Part shown: one piece after another, positions 7,486 through 15,228 of the stretch
Layout of the letters: the number at the start of each line of letters is the position of its first letter
Position numbering within the stretch: position 1 is the stretch's first letter
NCBI RefSeq assembly: GCF_022690765.1
Contig: NZ_JALCZA010000054.1
Coordinates: 1-32,127 of the forward strand
Origin: Anaeromyxobacter oryzisoli
Lineage (GTDB): Bacteria; Myxococcota; Myxococcia; Myxococcales; Anaeromyxobacteraceae
Reading direction: 5' to 3'
Length of the DNA: 32,127 nucleotides
Program-made: the position numbers and the translations under genes
The notes under the pieces: model-generated
What the model saw: only the letters and a program-made list of their open reading frames with translations
What the model was told of the DNA's origin: nothing
The model's database searches: none

Positions 7486-9243
7486 GTGAATGCGCTGGAC
7501 GCGCGAGCGTGGACCTGGATCTTCGTCGGCGTGTCCCTCGCCGTGCACGCGGCGGTGGTCGTGTGGAGCCGCGCCCGGGCCGCGAGCGCGTACTACGTCG
7601 CCGAGCGGCGCTCCAGCCCGGCGCTGAACGGGATGGCCACCGCCGCGGACTGGATCTCCGCGGCGTCGTTCATCTCCATGGCGGGCGTCGTCGCGTCGAG
7701 CGGGCGCGACGGGTCGGTCTACCTCGTGGGGTGGACGGGCGGGTACGTGCTGCTCGCGGTGCTCGTGGCCCCGTACCTCCGCAAGTACGGCAAGTACACG
7801 GTCCCGCAGTTCGTCGGGGAGCGGTACGCCTCGAAGGGCGCCCGCGCCGTCGCGGTGGGGTGCGCGGTGTTCGTGTCGTTCACCTACGTCGCCGGTCAGC
7901 TCCGCGGCGTCGGCATCGTCCTCGCGCGGCTCGTCGGCCTGCGCGTCGAGCGCGCCGTCCTCCTCGGGGTCGCCGTGGTGCTGCTCCAGGCGGTGCTCGT
8001 CGGGAGGCGGGCCGCCACCCACACGCAGGTCGTCCGGTACGCGATCCTCCTCATCGCGTACCTGGTCCCCGCGATCTTCCTCTCGCTGCTCCTCACCGGC
8101 GTCCCGGTCCCGCAGCTCGGCCTCGGCGGGCGGCTGAGCGCCGGCGGCGCGGGGCTGCTCGGCGCCGAGCCGGGGCGGCCGCTCCTCGACGCGCTCGACG
8201 GCCTCGGGCGGGAGCTCGGCTTCGGGCGGTACACCGGCGGGACGCGGAGCCGGCTCGACCTGCTCGCGAGCACGCTCGCGCTCATGGTGGGGACCGTCGG
8301 GCTGCCGCACATCGTGATCCGCTTCTTCACGGTGCCGAAGATCCGCGACGCGCGGGCGTCGGCCGCCTGGGCGCTCCTCTTCATCGCCGTGCTCTACACG
8401 ACCGCGCCCGCCCTCGCGGCGTTCGTGCGCGCCACCTACCTCCACGCGGTGGAGGGGACGCCGTACCGGTCCGCGCCCGGCTGGTTCACGGGCTGGGAGC
8501 GGACCGGCCTGGCGCGGTTCACCGACCGGAACGGCGACGGGATCATGTCGGTCTCCGGCGATCCGGCCCGGAACGAGGTCTCGGTGGACCCCGACATCCT
8601 GGTGCTGGCGGCGCCGGAGATCGCGCGCCTCCCGCCGTGGGTCACCGGCCTCGTCGCGGCCGGGGGGCTCGCGGCCGCGCTCTCGACCGCGACGGGGCTC
8701 CTCCTCGTCATCGCCGCGTCGATCTCCCGCGACCTGGTGAAGGGGCTCTGGATCCCGCGCCTCTCGGAGCGCGCGGAGGTGGGCTGGGCCCGCGGCGCGG
8801 CGACCCTCTCGGCCGCCGCCGCGGGGTGGCTCGCCGTCCACCCGCCGGGGCACGTCGCGGAGGTGGTCGCGATCGCGTTCGGCCTCGCGGCGTCGTCCTT
8901 CTTCCCGGTGCTCGTCGCCGGGATCTTCTGGCGGCGCGCGACCCGGGAGGGGGCGATCTGGGGGATGATCGCGGGGACCGCGTTCACGACGCTGTACGTC
9001 CACTGGTTCAAGTTCGCGCGCCCCGACCTCGACGGGCCCGCCCACTGGCTGCTCGGGATCTCGCCCCAGGGGATCGGGACGGTCGGGATGCTGATCAACT
9101 CCGCCGTCCTCGTGGTGGTGTCGCTCCGTACGCCGGCGCCGCCCCAGGCCGTGCAGGACCTCGTCACCCGCCTCCGCCAGCCCCGGGAGGCGGACCGCGC
9201 GCCGGGCGACGCGCCGGCCGCGGGCGCCCGGGCCCGGTGGTGA
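7486..9243 (+). CDS. Sodium:solute symporter, VC_2705-like large subunit
   Basis: The product is 585 residues from GTG 7486. AYYVAERRSSPALNGMATAA and ADWISAASFISMAG are SSS signatures, and about 13 hydrophobic segments follow. The block VGTVGLPHIVIRFFTVPK is shared with ActP. A long extramembrane loop contains TDRNGDGIMSVSGDP, a DxNxDG calcium-loop-like motif that I recall from this subfamily. The likely role is uptake of acetate or a related monocarboxylate at the inner membrane with Na+. It is tightly placed behind DUF4212 and 1 nt ahead of the DUF294 sensor gene, so the four genes 7222-11652 form one operon. The family call is strong; the substrate is inferred. Confidence 0.87.
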   Translation: MNALDARAWTWIFVGVSLAVHAAVVVWSRARAASAYYVAERRSSPALNGMATAADWISAASFISMAGVVASSGRDGSVYLVGWTGGYVLLAVLVAPYLRKYGKYTVPQFVGERYASKGARAVAVGCAVFVSFTYVAGQLRGVGIVLARLVGLRVERAVLLGVAVVLLQAVLVGRRAATHTQVVRYAILLIAYLVPAIFLSLLLTGVPVPQLGLGGRLSAGGAGLLGAEPGRPLLDALDGLGRELGFGRYTGGTRSRLDLLASTLALMVGTVGLPHIVIRFFTVPKIRDARASAAWALLFIAVLYTTAPALAAFVRATYLHAVEGTPYRSAPGWFTGWERTGLARFTDRNGDGIMSVSGDPARNEVSVDPDILVLAAPEIARLPPWVTGLVAAGGLAAALSTATGLLLVIAASISRDLVKGLWIPRLSERAEVGWARGAATLSAAAAGWLAVHPPGHVAEVVAIAFGLAASSFFPVLVAGIFWRRATREGAIWGMIAGTAFTTLYVHWFKFARPDLDGPAHWLLGISPQGIGTVGMLINSAVLVVVSLRTPAPPQAVQDLVTRLRQPREADRAPGDAPAAGARARW

Positions 9244-9244
9244 C

Positions 9245-11056
9245 ATGCCCGGCGCCGCGCTCGATCCGGTCGCGTACCTCCGCGCCACGCCGCCGTTCCA
9301 CGCCGTGCCCCAGCCGCTGTTCGACCGCGCGGCCAGCGCGCTCGAGGTCGGCTTCTACCCCGCCGGCGCGCGGCTCGTGCGCGTGGGCGGGGAGCCGCTC
9401 CGCCACCTCTACGTGATCCGCAAGGGCGCGGTCCGGCTCGAGCGCCACGGGCAGGTGCTCCAGGTGCTCGAGGAGGGGGAGACCTTCGGCTACACCTCGC
9501 TCATCACCGGGCGCGCGACCCTCGACGTGATCGTGGACGAGGACCTCGTCGCCTACCGGCTCCCCGCCGCGGAGTTCGACGCGCTCCTCGCCGACGCGCA
9601 GTTCGCGGGCCACTTCGCGGTCGGCCTCGCGGAGCGGCTCAAGTCCTCGCTCGAGCACTCCGCGGTGGCGACCTTCCAGTCCGACCTCTCCCTCCCGGTG
9701 GGGCGGCTGGTGCGGCGGCCGCCGCTCTGGATCGGGGCCGAAGCCACCATCGGCGACGCGGCGCGCCTCATGAGCGCGGAGCGGGTGTCGTCGCTCCTCG
9801 TCCGGGGCGACCCGCCGGGCATCGTCACGGACCACGACTTCCGCGACCGCGTCCTCGCGGCCGGCCGCGGGCCGGAGACGCCCGTGGCGGCGGTCCTCTC
9901 GCGCCCGCTCCGCACCGCGCCGGAGGGCGCCCCGCTCCACGAGGCCTGGGCGGTGCTCATCGACGCGGGCGTCCACCACCTCCCGCTCGTGCGCGGGGAC
10001 GAGATCATGGGCGTCGTCACCGCCGGCGAGGTGCTCCGGCAGAGCGCGCAGGGGCCGGTGGCGGTGCTCCGCGGCGTCGAGCGGCTCGCCTCGCGCGAAA
10101 GCCTCCCCGGGTACGCACGGAAGGTGACGGAGATGGCGGCGGCGCTCCTCGCCGGCGGCCTCGACGCCGCGGCCATCGCAGGGTTCGTGGCGCGGCTCAA
10201 CGACGCGCTCGTCGCGCGCATCCTCCGCTTCGCCGAGGCGGACCTCGGCGAGCCGCCGGCGCCCTACGCGTGGCTCGCCCTGGGCTCGGAGGGGCGGATG
10301 GAGCAGACGCTCCTCACCGACCAGGACAACGCGCTCGTGTTCGGCGACGACGGCGCGGCGCGGCGGCCCTACTTCGAGGTCCTGGCGGAGCGCGTGAACG
10401 AGGATCTCGAGCTGGCGGGCTTCCCGCGCTGTCCGGGCGGCTTCATGGCGCGTCGGTGGCTCGGCACGCTCTCCGAGTGGCGCGCGCGCTTCGAGGGCTG
10501 GCTCGATCGGCCCGCGCCGCAGGCCCTGCTCGAGGCGGCGATCTTCCTCGACTGGCGGCGCGTGGCGGGGCGGCTCGACGTCTCGCCGCTCCAGGCCGTC
10601 CTCGCCGGGGCGGCGGATCGCCCGGTCTTCCTCCGGTTCCTGGCGAGGGCCGCGCTCGGCTTCAAGGTCCCGGCGTCGCTCCGGCTCCGGCTGCGCGGCG
10701 AGGCGTCCACCCTGGATCTGAAGCAGCAGGGGCTCGCGCCGGTGGTCTTCCTCGCCCGGTGCTACGGGCTCGAGGTGCGGCCGCAGGCGCGGAGCACCCT
10801 CGAGCGCCTCGCGGCGGCGCGCGAGGCCGGCGCGCTCTCGGCGGAGACGGAGGCGGCGGTGGCCGAGGCGTTTCGCTTCCTGGTCGGGCTCCGGCTGCGG
10901 CTCCAGCTCCAGGCGGTGTCGGAGGGGCGCCCCCCCGGCGACGCCGTCGCGATGTCCTCGCTCCCGGGGATCGAGCGTTCGCGCCTCAAGGAATCCCTCC
11001 GGGCGGTGCGGGGGCTCCAGGAGCGCGCGCAGCTCCACTTCAAGGTGGACTTCTGA
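9245..11056 (+). CDS. cNMP-binding/CBS/DUF294 nucleotidyltransferase-like signalling protein
   Basis: The product is 603 residues. Three parts are visible. A cyclic-nucleotide-binding fold spans about 15-130 (HLYVIRKGAVRLE, EEGETFGYTSLITG). A CBS pair spans about 155-270 (SSLLVRGDPPGIVTDHDFRD, HHLPLVRGDEIMGVVTAGEV). A DUF294 GlnD-like nucleotidyltransferase core starts near 343 with GSEGRMEQ (347-354) and TDQDNAL (Asp359, Asp361). A DUF294 C-terminal helical domain ends the protein. COG2905-type proteins of this layout often sit beside acetate permease or acetyl-CoA synthetase genes and are thought to regulate them; the reaction is unproven. The ATG is 1 nt after the permease stop with no clear ribosome site, implying coupled translation. 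The last codon overlaps the next start (TGATG). Confidence 0.87.
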   Translation: MPGAALDPVAYLRATPPFHAVPQPLFDRAASALEVGFYPAGARLVRVGGEPLRHLYVIRKGAVRLERHGQVLQVLEEGETFGYTSLITGRATLDVIVDEDLVAYRLPAAEFDALLADAQFAGHFAVGLAERLKSSLEHSAVATFQSDLSLPVGRLVRRPPLWIGAEATIGDAARLMSAERVSSLLVRGDPPGIVTDHDFRDRVLAAGRGPETPVAAVLSRPLRTAPEGAPLHEAWAVLIDAGVHHLPLVRGDEIMGVVTAGEVLRQSAQGPVAVLRGVERLASRESLPGYARKVTEMAAALLAGGLDAAAIAGFVARLNDALVARILRFAEADLGEPPAPYAWLALGSEGRMEQTLLTDQDNALVFGDDGAARRPYFEVLAERVNEDLELAGFPRCPGGFMARRWLGTLSEWRARFEGWLDRPAPQALLEAAIFLDWRRVAGRLDVSPLQAVLAGAADRPVFLRFLARAALGFKVPASLRLRLRGEASTLDLKQQGLAPVVFLARCYGLEVRPQARSTLERLAAAREAGALSAETEAAVAEAFRFLVGLRLRLQLQAVSEGRPPGDAVAMSSLPGIERSRLKESLRAVRGLQERAQLHFKVDF

Positions 11057-11652
11057 TGCGCCTCCGCTCGCCGGCGTGGGACGGCGTCGTCTACTGGGCG
11101 CTCGATCTCGAGACCGGCGGGCTCGATCCGCGGCGCGACGCGATCCTCGAGGTGGGGATGGTCCCGATCCGCGACGCGCACGTCCGGCTCGGGGAGGGGT
11201 GGCGGACGCTGGTGCGGCCGGAGGGGAACGTCGATCCGCGCTCGATCGCGGCGCACCAGCTCGTGGCCCGGGAGACGCGCGACGCGCCGCCGCTCGGGGA
11301 CGTGATGCGGGAGGTCGATCGCCGGCTCGACCGGCACGTGCTCCTCGTCCACCACCGCGGCGTGGACGTCCCGTTCCTGCGGCGCGGGTACCGGGACGCG
11401 GGGCTCCGCTGGCGCAACCCCGTCGTGGTGGACACGGTCGAGCTGTTGTTCCGCCAGGCGCGCCGCGCGCACCGGCTGCGGCCGGAGCTGCCGGCGGAGC
11501 CCCCCACGGTCAACCTGTCCGCGGCGCGCGAGCAGCTCGGGCTCCCCGCGTACGAAGCCCACGACGCGCTGAGCGACGCCGTCGCGACCGCCGAGCTGTT
11601 CCTCGTCCTCCGGCAGGCGCTCGGGGCGCGGACGCTTCGGGAGCTGACGTGA
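11056..11652 (+). CDS. DEDDh 3'-5' exonuclease, DNA polymerase III epsilon-like
   Basis: The product is 198 residues. The start ATG shares its A with the preceding TGA, which sets the start. Exo I motif LDLETGGLD (Asp17, Glu19), Exo II VHHRGVDVPFLRR (Asp104) and Exo III AHDALSDA (His169, Asp174) are all present, so the catalytic set is complete. The usual Asn-x-x-Phe of Exo II is altered to His-Arg-Gly-Val. The family removes 3' nucleotides from DNA or RNA. Position as last gene of the permease-DUF294 operon, not beside replication genes, repeats a known genomic association of DUF294 proteins with such exonucleases. This suggests a nucleotide- or RNA-processing role in signalling rather than replication proofreading (inference). 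Confidence 0.85.
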   Translation: MRLRSPAWDGVVYWALDLETGGLDPRRDAILEVGMVPIRDAHVRLGEGWRTLVRPEGNVDPRSIAAHQLVARETRDAPPLGDVMREVDRRLDRHVLLVHHRGVDVPFLRRGYRDAGLRWRNPVVVDTVELLFRQARRAHRLRPELPAEPPTVNLSAAREQLGLPAYEAHDALSDAVATAELFLVLRQALGARTLRELT

Positions 11653-11660
11653 ACGAGTAC

Positions 11661-11935
11661 CGAACTCGAACTCGAACCCGAACCCGAACCCGCACCCGCA
11701 CCCGCACCGTATCACCGTGCCCGTCCCCGTCACCGTGACCGTTCCCCGTGCCCGCCTCCCGCTTCCCGCCTCCCGTGGCCCGTGTCTCCGTCGGACCACG
11801 GGAACCGGGCCACGGGCCACGGGACCCGGTTCAACGGGTCACGGAGAAGCCGGTGACGGTGACGGTTACGAGCACGAACACGGAGCGTCCTCGTTCCCGA
11901 ACGTGACCCGGTTCACGGCTCACGGAGAGGGACGG
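11661..11935. repeat. Hexamer tandem tract and imperfect direct repeats
   Basis: Eight hexamers stand in register from 11661 to 11708: CGAACT twice, CGAACC three times and CGCACC three times. They are followed to about 11780 by drifting units of the type NCCCGT. A second pattern follows: the segment beginning GACCCGGTTCAACGGGTCAC (from 11824) recurs imperfectly from 11905 as GACCCGGTTCACGGCTCAC, each followed by GGTGACG and GAGCACGAA. The distal copy covers the stop codon and last codons of the minus-strand MFS gene. The tract lies directly behind the exonuclease stop. A related tract is at 19587-19653. Confidence 0.75.
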
Positions 11936-13086
11936 TGACGAGCACGAAGCACGGGCGAGAGCGCCGCGAGGCCGAGGCCGAGCTCGAGCGCGGCGGCCCA
12001 CCCGAAGAGCGGCGCGACCGACCCGGCGCGGTCGTACCCGGCGCCGGCGAGCGCGTACCCGGCGCCGTTCCCGGCGCCGAACACCACCGCGGTGAAGAGC
12101 GCCTGGCCCGTGGCGCGCAGGCGGCTCGGGACCAGGGCGGCCATCGCCGCGGTCGCGCACCCCCAGAAAACCCCGAAGGTGAGGCCGTGCAGGAGCTGGA
12201 GGAGGACGATCGCCGGCGCGCCCCGCGCCTGCGACAGGAGCGCCCAGCGCAGGGCGCTCCCGAGGAACGCGGTCGCGAAGAGGCCGCGCAGGCCGAAGCG
12301 CGCCTCGAGCCGCGGGAACAGGAGGAGCGCGCCGATCTCCGCCGTCACGCCCGCGGCCATCCCGAGCCCGGCCACGTCGGCGGACAGCCCGCGGTCGCGG
12401 ACGAAGACCCCGTAGAGCAGATGGTACGGCGCGCAAGCGGCCCAGTGCACGGCGCACGCGCCGAGGAGCACGAGGAGGCGGCGATCGCGGATGAGGGCGG
12501 CGAGATCGCGCCGCCCGGGGCGGTCGGCGTGCAGCGGTGCGGTCGGCAGCCGCCGCGCAGCGAGCGCGTACCCGACGACCAGGGCGGTCACCACGAGCGG
12601 CACCAGCGGATCGGCGGCGCGCCCGCCGCGCGCGGTGAGGACGCGGCCGACGACGAGGGCGAGGACCACGAACCCGAGCGAGCCGAAGAGCCGGATGCGC
12701 GCGTAGGAGGCGCCTGGGCGCGCGCGGCAGTGCTCGAGGGTCACGGAGTCCACGAGCGGGACCACCGAGCGATCCCCGAGCGCCATCGCGACGATCACCG
12801 CCCCCACCGCGAGCGGCGTCCGCGCGAGGGGCAGCGCGAGCCCGGCGAGCGCCGCCCAGCCCGAGGCGAGGGCGAGGGCGCGGGCCGCGCCGGCGCGCCG
12901 GTCGGCGAACGCGGCCCACGCGGTCGCGATCGCCGGCGCGAGCAGCGACGGGACGAGCTGGACGGCGCCGATCTGCTCTCCCGTGAACCCGAGGCCGCGC
13001 AGGTACGCCGGGAAGAACGGCATGAACGCGCCGACGTTGCCGTAATAGAGGAAGTAGACGAGGCGCAGGCGCGCGGCGGAGGCCAT
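11920..13086 (-). CDS. MFS transporter, phenylpropionate-permease-like
   Basis: The product is 388 residues with about 12 membrane segments. The N-terminus LRLVYFLYYGNVGAFMPFFP and the following AYLRGLGFTGEQIGAVQ match the MFS_1_like/PPP group (HcaT, LacY-like fold), whose first helix carries FYFxYYG and PFFP. The block DRSVVPLVDSVTLEH in the N-terminal half and GLTFGVFWGCATA in the C-terminal half also fit. Substrates of this group are mostly unknown. The start codon lies only 20 nt from the divergent start codon of the next gene, and no ribosome site is seen. The last codons (RARHRPSP) are encoded by the repeat tract at 11905-11935, so the C-terminal tail may be recent. Confidence 0.78.
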   Translation of the reverse strand: MASAARLRLVYFLYYGNVGAFMPFFPAYLRGLGFTGEQIGAVQLVPSLLAPAIATAWAAFADRRAGAARALALASGWAALAGLALPLARTPLAVGAVIVAMALGDRSVVPLVDSVTLEHCRARPGASYARIRLFGSLGFVVLALVVGRVLTARGGRAADPLVPLVVTALVVGYALAARRLPTAPLHADRPGRRDLAALIRDRRLLVLLGACAVHWAACAPYHLLYGVFVRDRGLSADVAGLGMAAGVTAEIGALLLFPRLEARFGLRGLFATAFLGSALRWALLSQARGAPAIVLLQLLHGLTFGVFWGCATAAMAALVPSRLRATGQALFTAVVFGAGNGAGYALAGAGYDRAGSVAPLFGWAAALELGLGLAALSPVLRARHRPSP

Positions 13087-13106
13087 CGGGTAGACTCGCG
13101 TGTACC
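13087..13106. promoter_or_regulatory. 20-bp divergent gap with possible leaderless promoter
   Basis: Only 20 bp separate the two divergent start codons. On the plus strand TAGACT (13091-13096) resembles a -10 box and ends 10 nt before ATG 13107, so the nucleotidyltransferase mRNA may have almost no 5' leader. No AGGAGG-like site is correctly placed for either gene. Promoters would have to lie inside the opposite coding regions. Confidence 0.4.
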
Positions 13107-14174
13107 ATGGGCGACCTCGCTGGGATGGTGCTGTGCGCCGGGCTCGGCACGCGGCTGCGGCCGCTGACGGCCCGCGTGCCCAAGCCGGCGGTGCCGGTCT
13201 GCGGCGTCCCGCTCGTCCGCTGGTCGCTGGCGCTCCTCGCCGGCGCCGGGGTCCGCCGCGCCGTCGTGAACGTCCACCACCTGCCGGACGAGATGGCGGC
13301 CGCGGCCGGCGCGGCCGCGCGCGACCTGGCGCTGCCGCTCCACGTCTCGCGCGAGCCGGTGATCGCCGGCACGGGCGGTGCGCTCCGGGAGGCCCGCGAG
13401 GCGCTCCGCGGCGCCGACGCGGTCATCGTCGTGAACGGCGACGTCCTCTTCGACCTCGACCTCGCGGCGGCGCTCGCGGCCCACCGCGCCTCGGGCGCGC
13501 TGGCGACGATGGTCCTCCTGCCGATGCCCGCCGGCGCGACCTACGCCGCGGTCGAGGTGGACGCCGGCGGAGCGGTGCGGCGGATCGCGGGGGCGTTCGG
13601 CCCCGGGGGTGACGGTCTCTCGCCCTGGCACTTCTCGGGCGTGCACGTCCTGTCGCCCGCGCTCCTCGATCGGATCCCGGCGGCGCCGTTCGAGGCGGAC
13701 GTGAACCGCCACGTGTACCCGCCGCTGATGGCGTCGGGGGCGATCCGCGCCCACGTCGCGAGCGGCTACTGGAACGACCTCGGGACGCCGGCGCGGTACC
13801 TCGCGGCGAACCTCGACGTGCTCTCCGGGGCCGTGCCGCTCGGGCGCTTCCGCGGCGCGGACCCCTTCGCCGGGGCGGCGCCGTGCGCCCCGGGCGTGAT
13901 CGCGGCGCCCGGCGCGGTGATCCGGCCGGGGGCCCGGCTCCGGGGGCCGGTCCTGCTCGGCGCCGGCGCGGAGATCGAGGCCGGCGCGGAGGTGGGGCCG
14001 CTCGTCGTGGTCGGCGCCGGGGCGCGGGTGCTGCGCGGGGCCCACGTCGCGCGGGCGGCGATCTGGGCGGGGACCCGGATCGCCCCGGGGGAGCGGGTCG
14101 AGGACGCGGTCGCGGCGGGGACGGACCGGGTGCCGGCCCGCGGCCGATCGCCGAAGGCCGACGGGGATTCGTGA
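13107..14174 (+). CDS. Sugar-phosphate nucleotidyltransferase with left-handed beta-helix tail
   Basis: The product is 355 residues. The N-terminal nucleotidyltransferase fold shows VLCAGLGTRLRPLTARVPKP (residues 8-27: G-x-G-T-R nucleotide loop and the PKP lysine), VNGDVLFDLD (metal/sugar aspartate), a W-H-F-S-G-V-H sugar-binding segment, and GYWNDLGTPARYLAAN. The C-terminal third is made of hexapeptide-like turns rich in Gly-Ala (APGAVIRPGARLRGPVLLG), a left-handed beta-helix. This layout is that of mannose-1-phosphate guanylyltransferase/GlmU-like enzymes that make NDP-sugars for polysaccharide or glycoprotein. The exact sugar cannot be told. ATG 13125 (Met7) is a possible alternative start. 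It is convergent with the PP2C gene 31 nt downstream. Confidence 0.82.
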   Translation: MGDLAGMVLCAGLGTRLRPLTARVPKPAVPVCGVPLVRWSLALLAGAGVRRAVVNVHHLPDEMAAAAGAAARDLALPLHVSREPVIAGTGGALREAREALRGADAVIVVNGDVLFDLDLAAALAAHRASGALATMVLLPMPAGATYAAVEVDAGGAVRRIAGAFGPGGDGLSPWHFSGVHVLSPALLDRIPAAPFEADVNRHVYPPLMASGAIRAHVASGYWNDLGTPARYLAANLDVLSGAVPLGRFRGADPFAGAAPCAPGVIAAPGAVIRPGARLRGPVLLGAGAEIEAGAEVGPLVVVGAGARVLRGAHVARAAIWAGTRIAPGERVEDAVAAGTDRVPARGRSPKADGDS

Positions 14175-14205
14175 CGAAGGTGGATCGCGACGCGCGAGCC
14201 CTCGT

Positions 14206-14976
14206 TCAGTCCAGCGCCTGGACCAGGACGCAGGTCACGTTGTCCCCGCCGCCCGCGGCGTTCGCGGCGTCCACGAGCGCGCCCGCGGCGTGGCGCAGGT
14301 CGCCGTGGGCGGCGCGCACGATCTCGGCGATCCGCGCGTCGGGCACCATCCCGGAGAGCCCGTCCGAGCAGAGGAGCACGACGTCGCCGGGCACGAGCGC
14401 CTCGCGGCGTAGGTCGATCTCCACCTGCGGCTTCATCCCGAGCGCGCGGACGATCACGTTCTTGTGCGGGAACGCCTCGATCTCCTCGGGGGAGAGCGCC
14501 CGCGTCTTGCGGTAGTCGTTGAGGAGCGAGTGGTCCTCGGTGAGCTGCTGGATGGCGCCCTGGCGGACGAGGTACGCCCGGCTGTCGCCGACGTGGGCGA
14601 TCAGCACCGCCCGGTCGTCCCGCAGGAACGACGCGGCGACGACGGTGGTGCCCATGCCGTGCAGGCGCGGGTCGAGCTGCGCGCGCTCGTGGATCCGGAG
14701 GTTCGCGAGCTTCACGCCGGTGAGGAGCCGGTTCTCGGCCGGCCCGCGGGCCGGGTCGAGCTTGTACGGCCAGGTCGCCTCGTCGTCGCGGCCGGTGAGG
14801 GAGAAGAACTCGGCCATCTCCTCGACCGCGATCCGCGCCGCGACCTCGCCCGAGGCGTGGCCGCCCATCCCGTCCGCGACGCACCAGAGCTGCTCCTCGG
14901 GGAGCAGGAGGAACGCGTCCTCGTTGTGGGGGCGCTTGCGCCCGACGTCGCTCGCGCCGGCGTGGGAGAGCCGCAT
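14206..14976 (-). CDS. PP2C-family Ser/Thr protein phosphatase
   Basis: The product is 256 residues. All PP2C (PPM) motifs are present: RPHNEDAF (residues 16-22; Glu19 and Asp20), VADGMGGHASGE (Asp35, Gly36 metal site), MGTTVVAA, AHVGDSRAYLV, LLCSDGLSGMV and GGGDNVTCVLV. The length matches the bacterial Stp1/PrpC group, which has no extra domains. It is cytoplasmic and dephosphorylates Ser/Thr targets of PknB-type kinases with Mn2+/Mg2+. The kinase at 3.7-5.1 kb is not adjacent, so pairing is open. No strong ribosome site stands ahead of the ATG. It is transcribed alone on the minus strand. Confidence 0.9.
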   Translation of the reverse strand: MRLSHAGASDVGRKRPHNEDAFLLLPEEQLWCVADGMGGHASGEVAARIAVEEMAEFFSLTGRDDEATWPYKLDPARGPAENRLLTGVKLANLRIHERAQLDPRLHGMGTTVVAASFLRDDRAVLIAHVGDSRAYLVRQGAIQQLTEDHSLLNDYRKTRALSPEEIEAFPHKNVIVRALGMKPQVEIDLRREALVPGDVVLLCSDGLSGMVPDARIAEIVRAAHGDLRHAAGALVDAANAAGGGDNVTCVLVQALD

Positions 14977-15134
14977 GGACCCATGAAGGTTACCCCGGCT
15001 CGGGGACGGGGTCGAGGACGGGGAGGGGGCCCGTCATCCCCCGACGGCATCCGGGCCCGTCAGGAGGCTCGTCTCGCTCATGGCGACACCCGCTTGCGTT
15101 GAGCGCAGGGTGAAGCTGCGGCCGGTTTTGGAAA

Positions 15135-15163
15135 TTGACCGCGCCGCGCCCCGCGCCTCAAAC
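15135..15163 (+). promoter_or_regulatory. Possible promoter of the lipid kinase gene
   Basis: TTGACC (15135-15140) matches the -35 consensus at five of six positions. TCAAAC follows after 17 bp and matches the -10 at three of six. The pair sits about 65 bp ahead of ATG 15229, in a locally AT-richer patch. The weak -10 keeps this tentative. Confidence 0.33.
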
Positions 15164-15228
15164 TCGGGGCGCGCCGCGACGTGCGGGGGGACCGCCGAGG
15201 GCGGGACGACGACGGGGGCAGAGGCGGC

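Noticed and set aside
11661-11780. CRISPR array
   Set aside because: Units are 6 bp in tandem without spacers.
15034-15081. 15-codon minus-strand ORF (MSETSLLTGPDAVGG) ahead of the PP2C gene
   Set aside because: No ribosome site or conservation evidence can be shown; too short to call.
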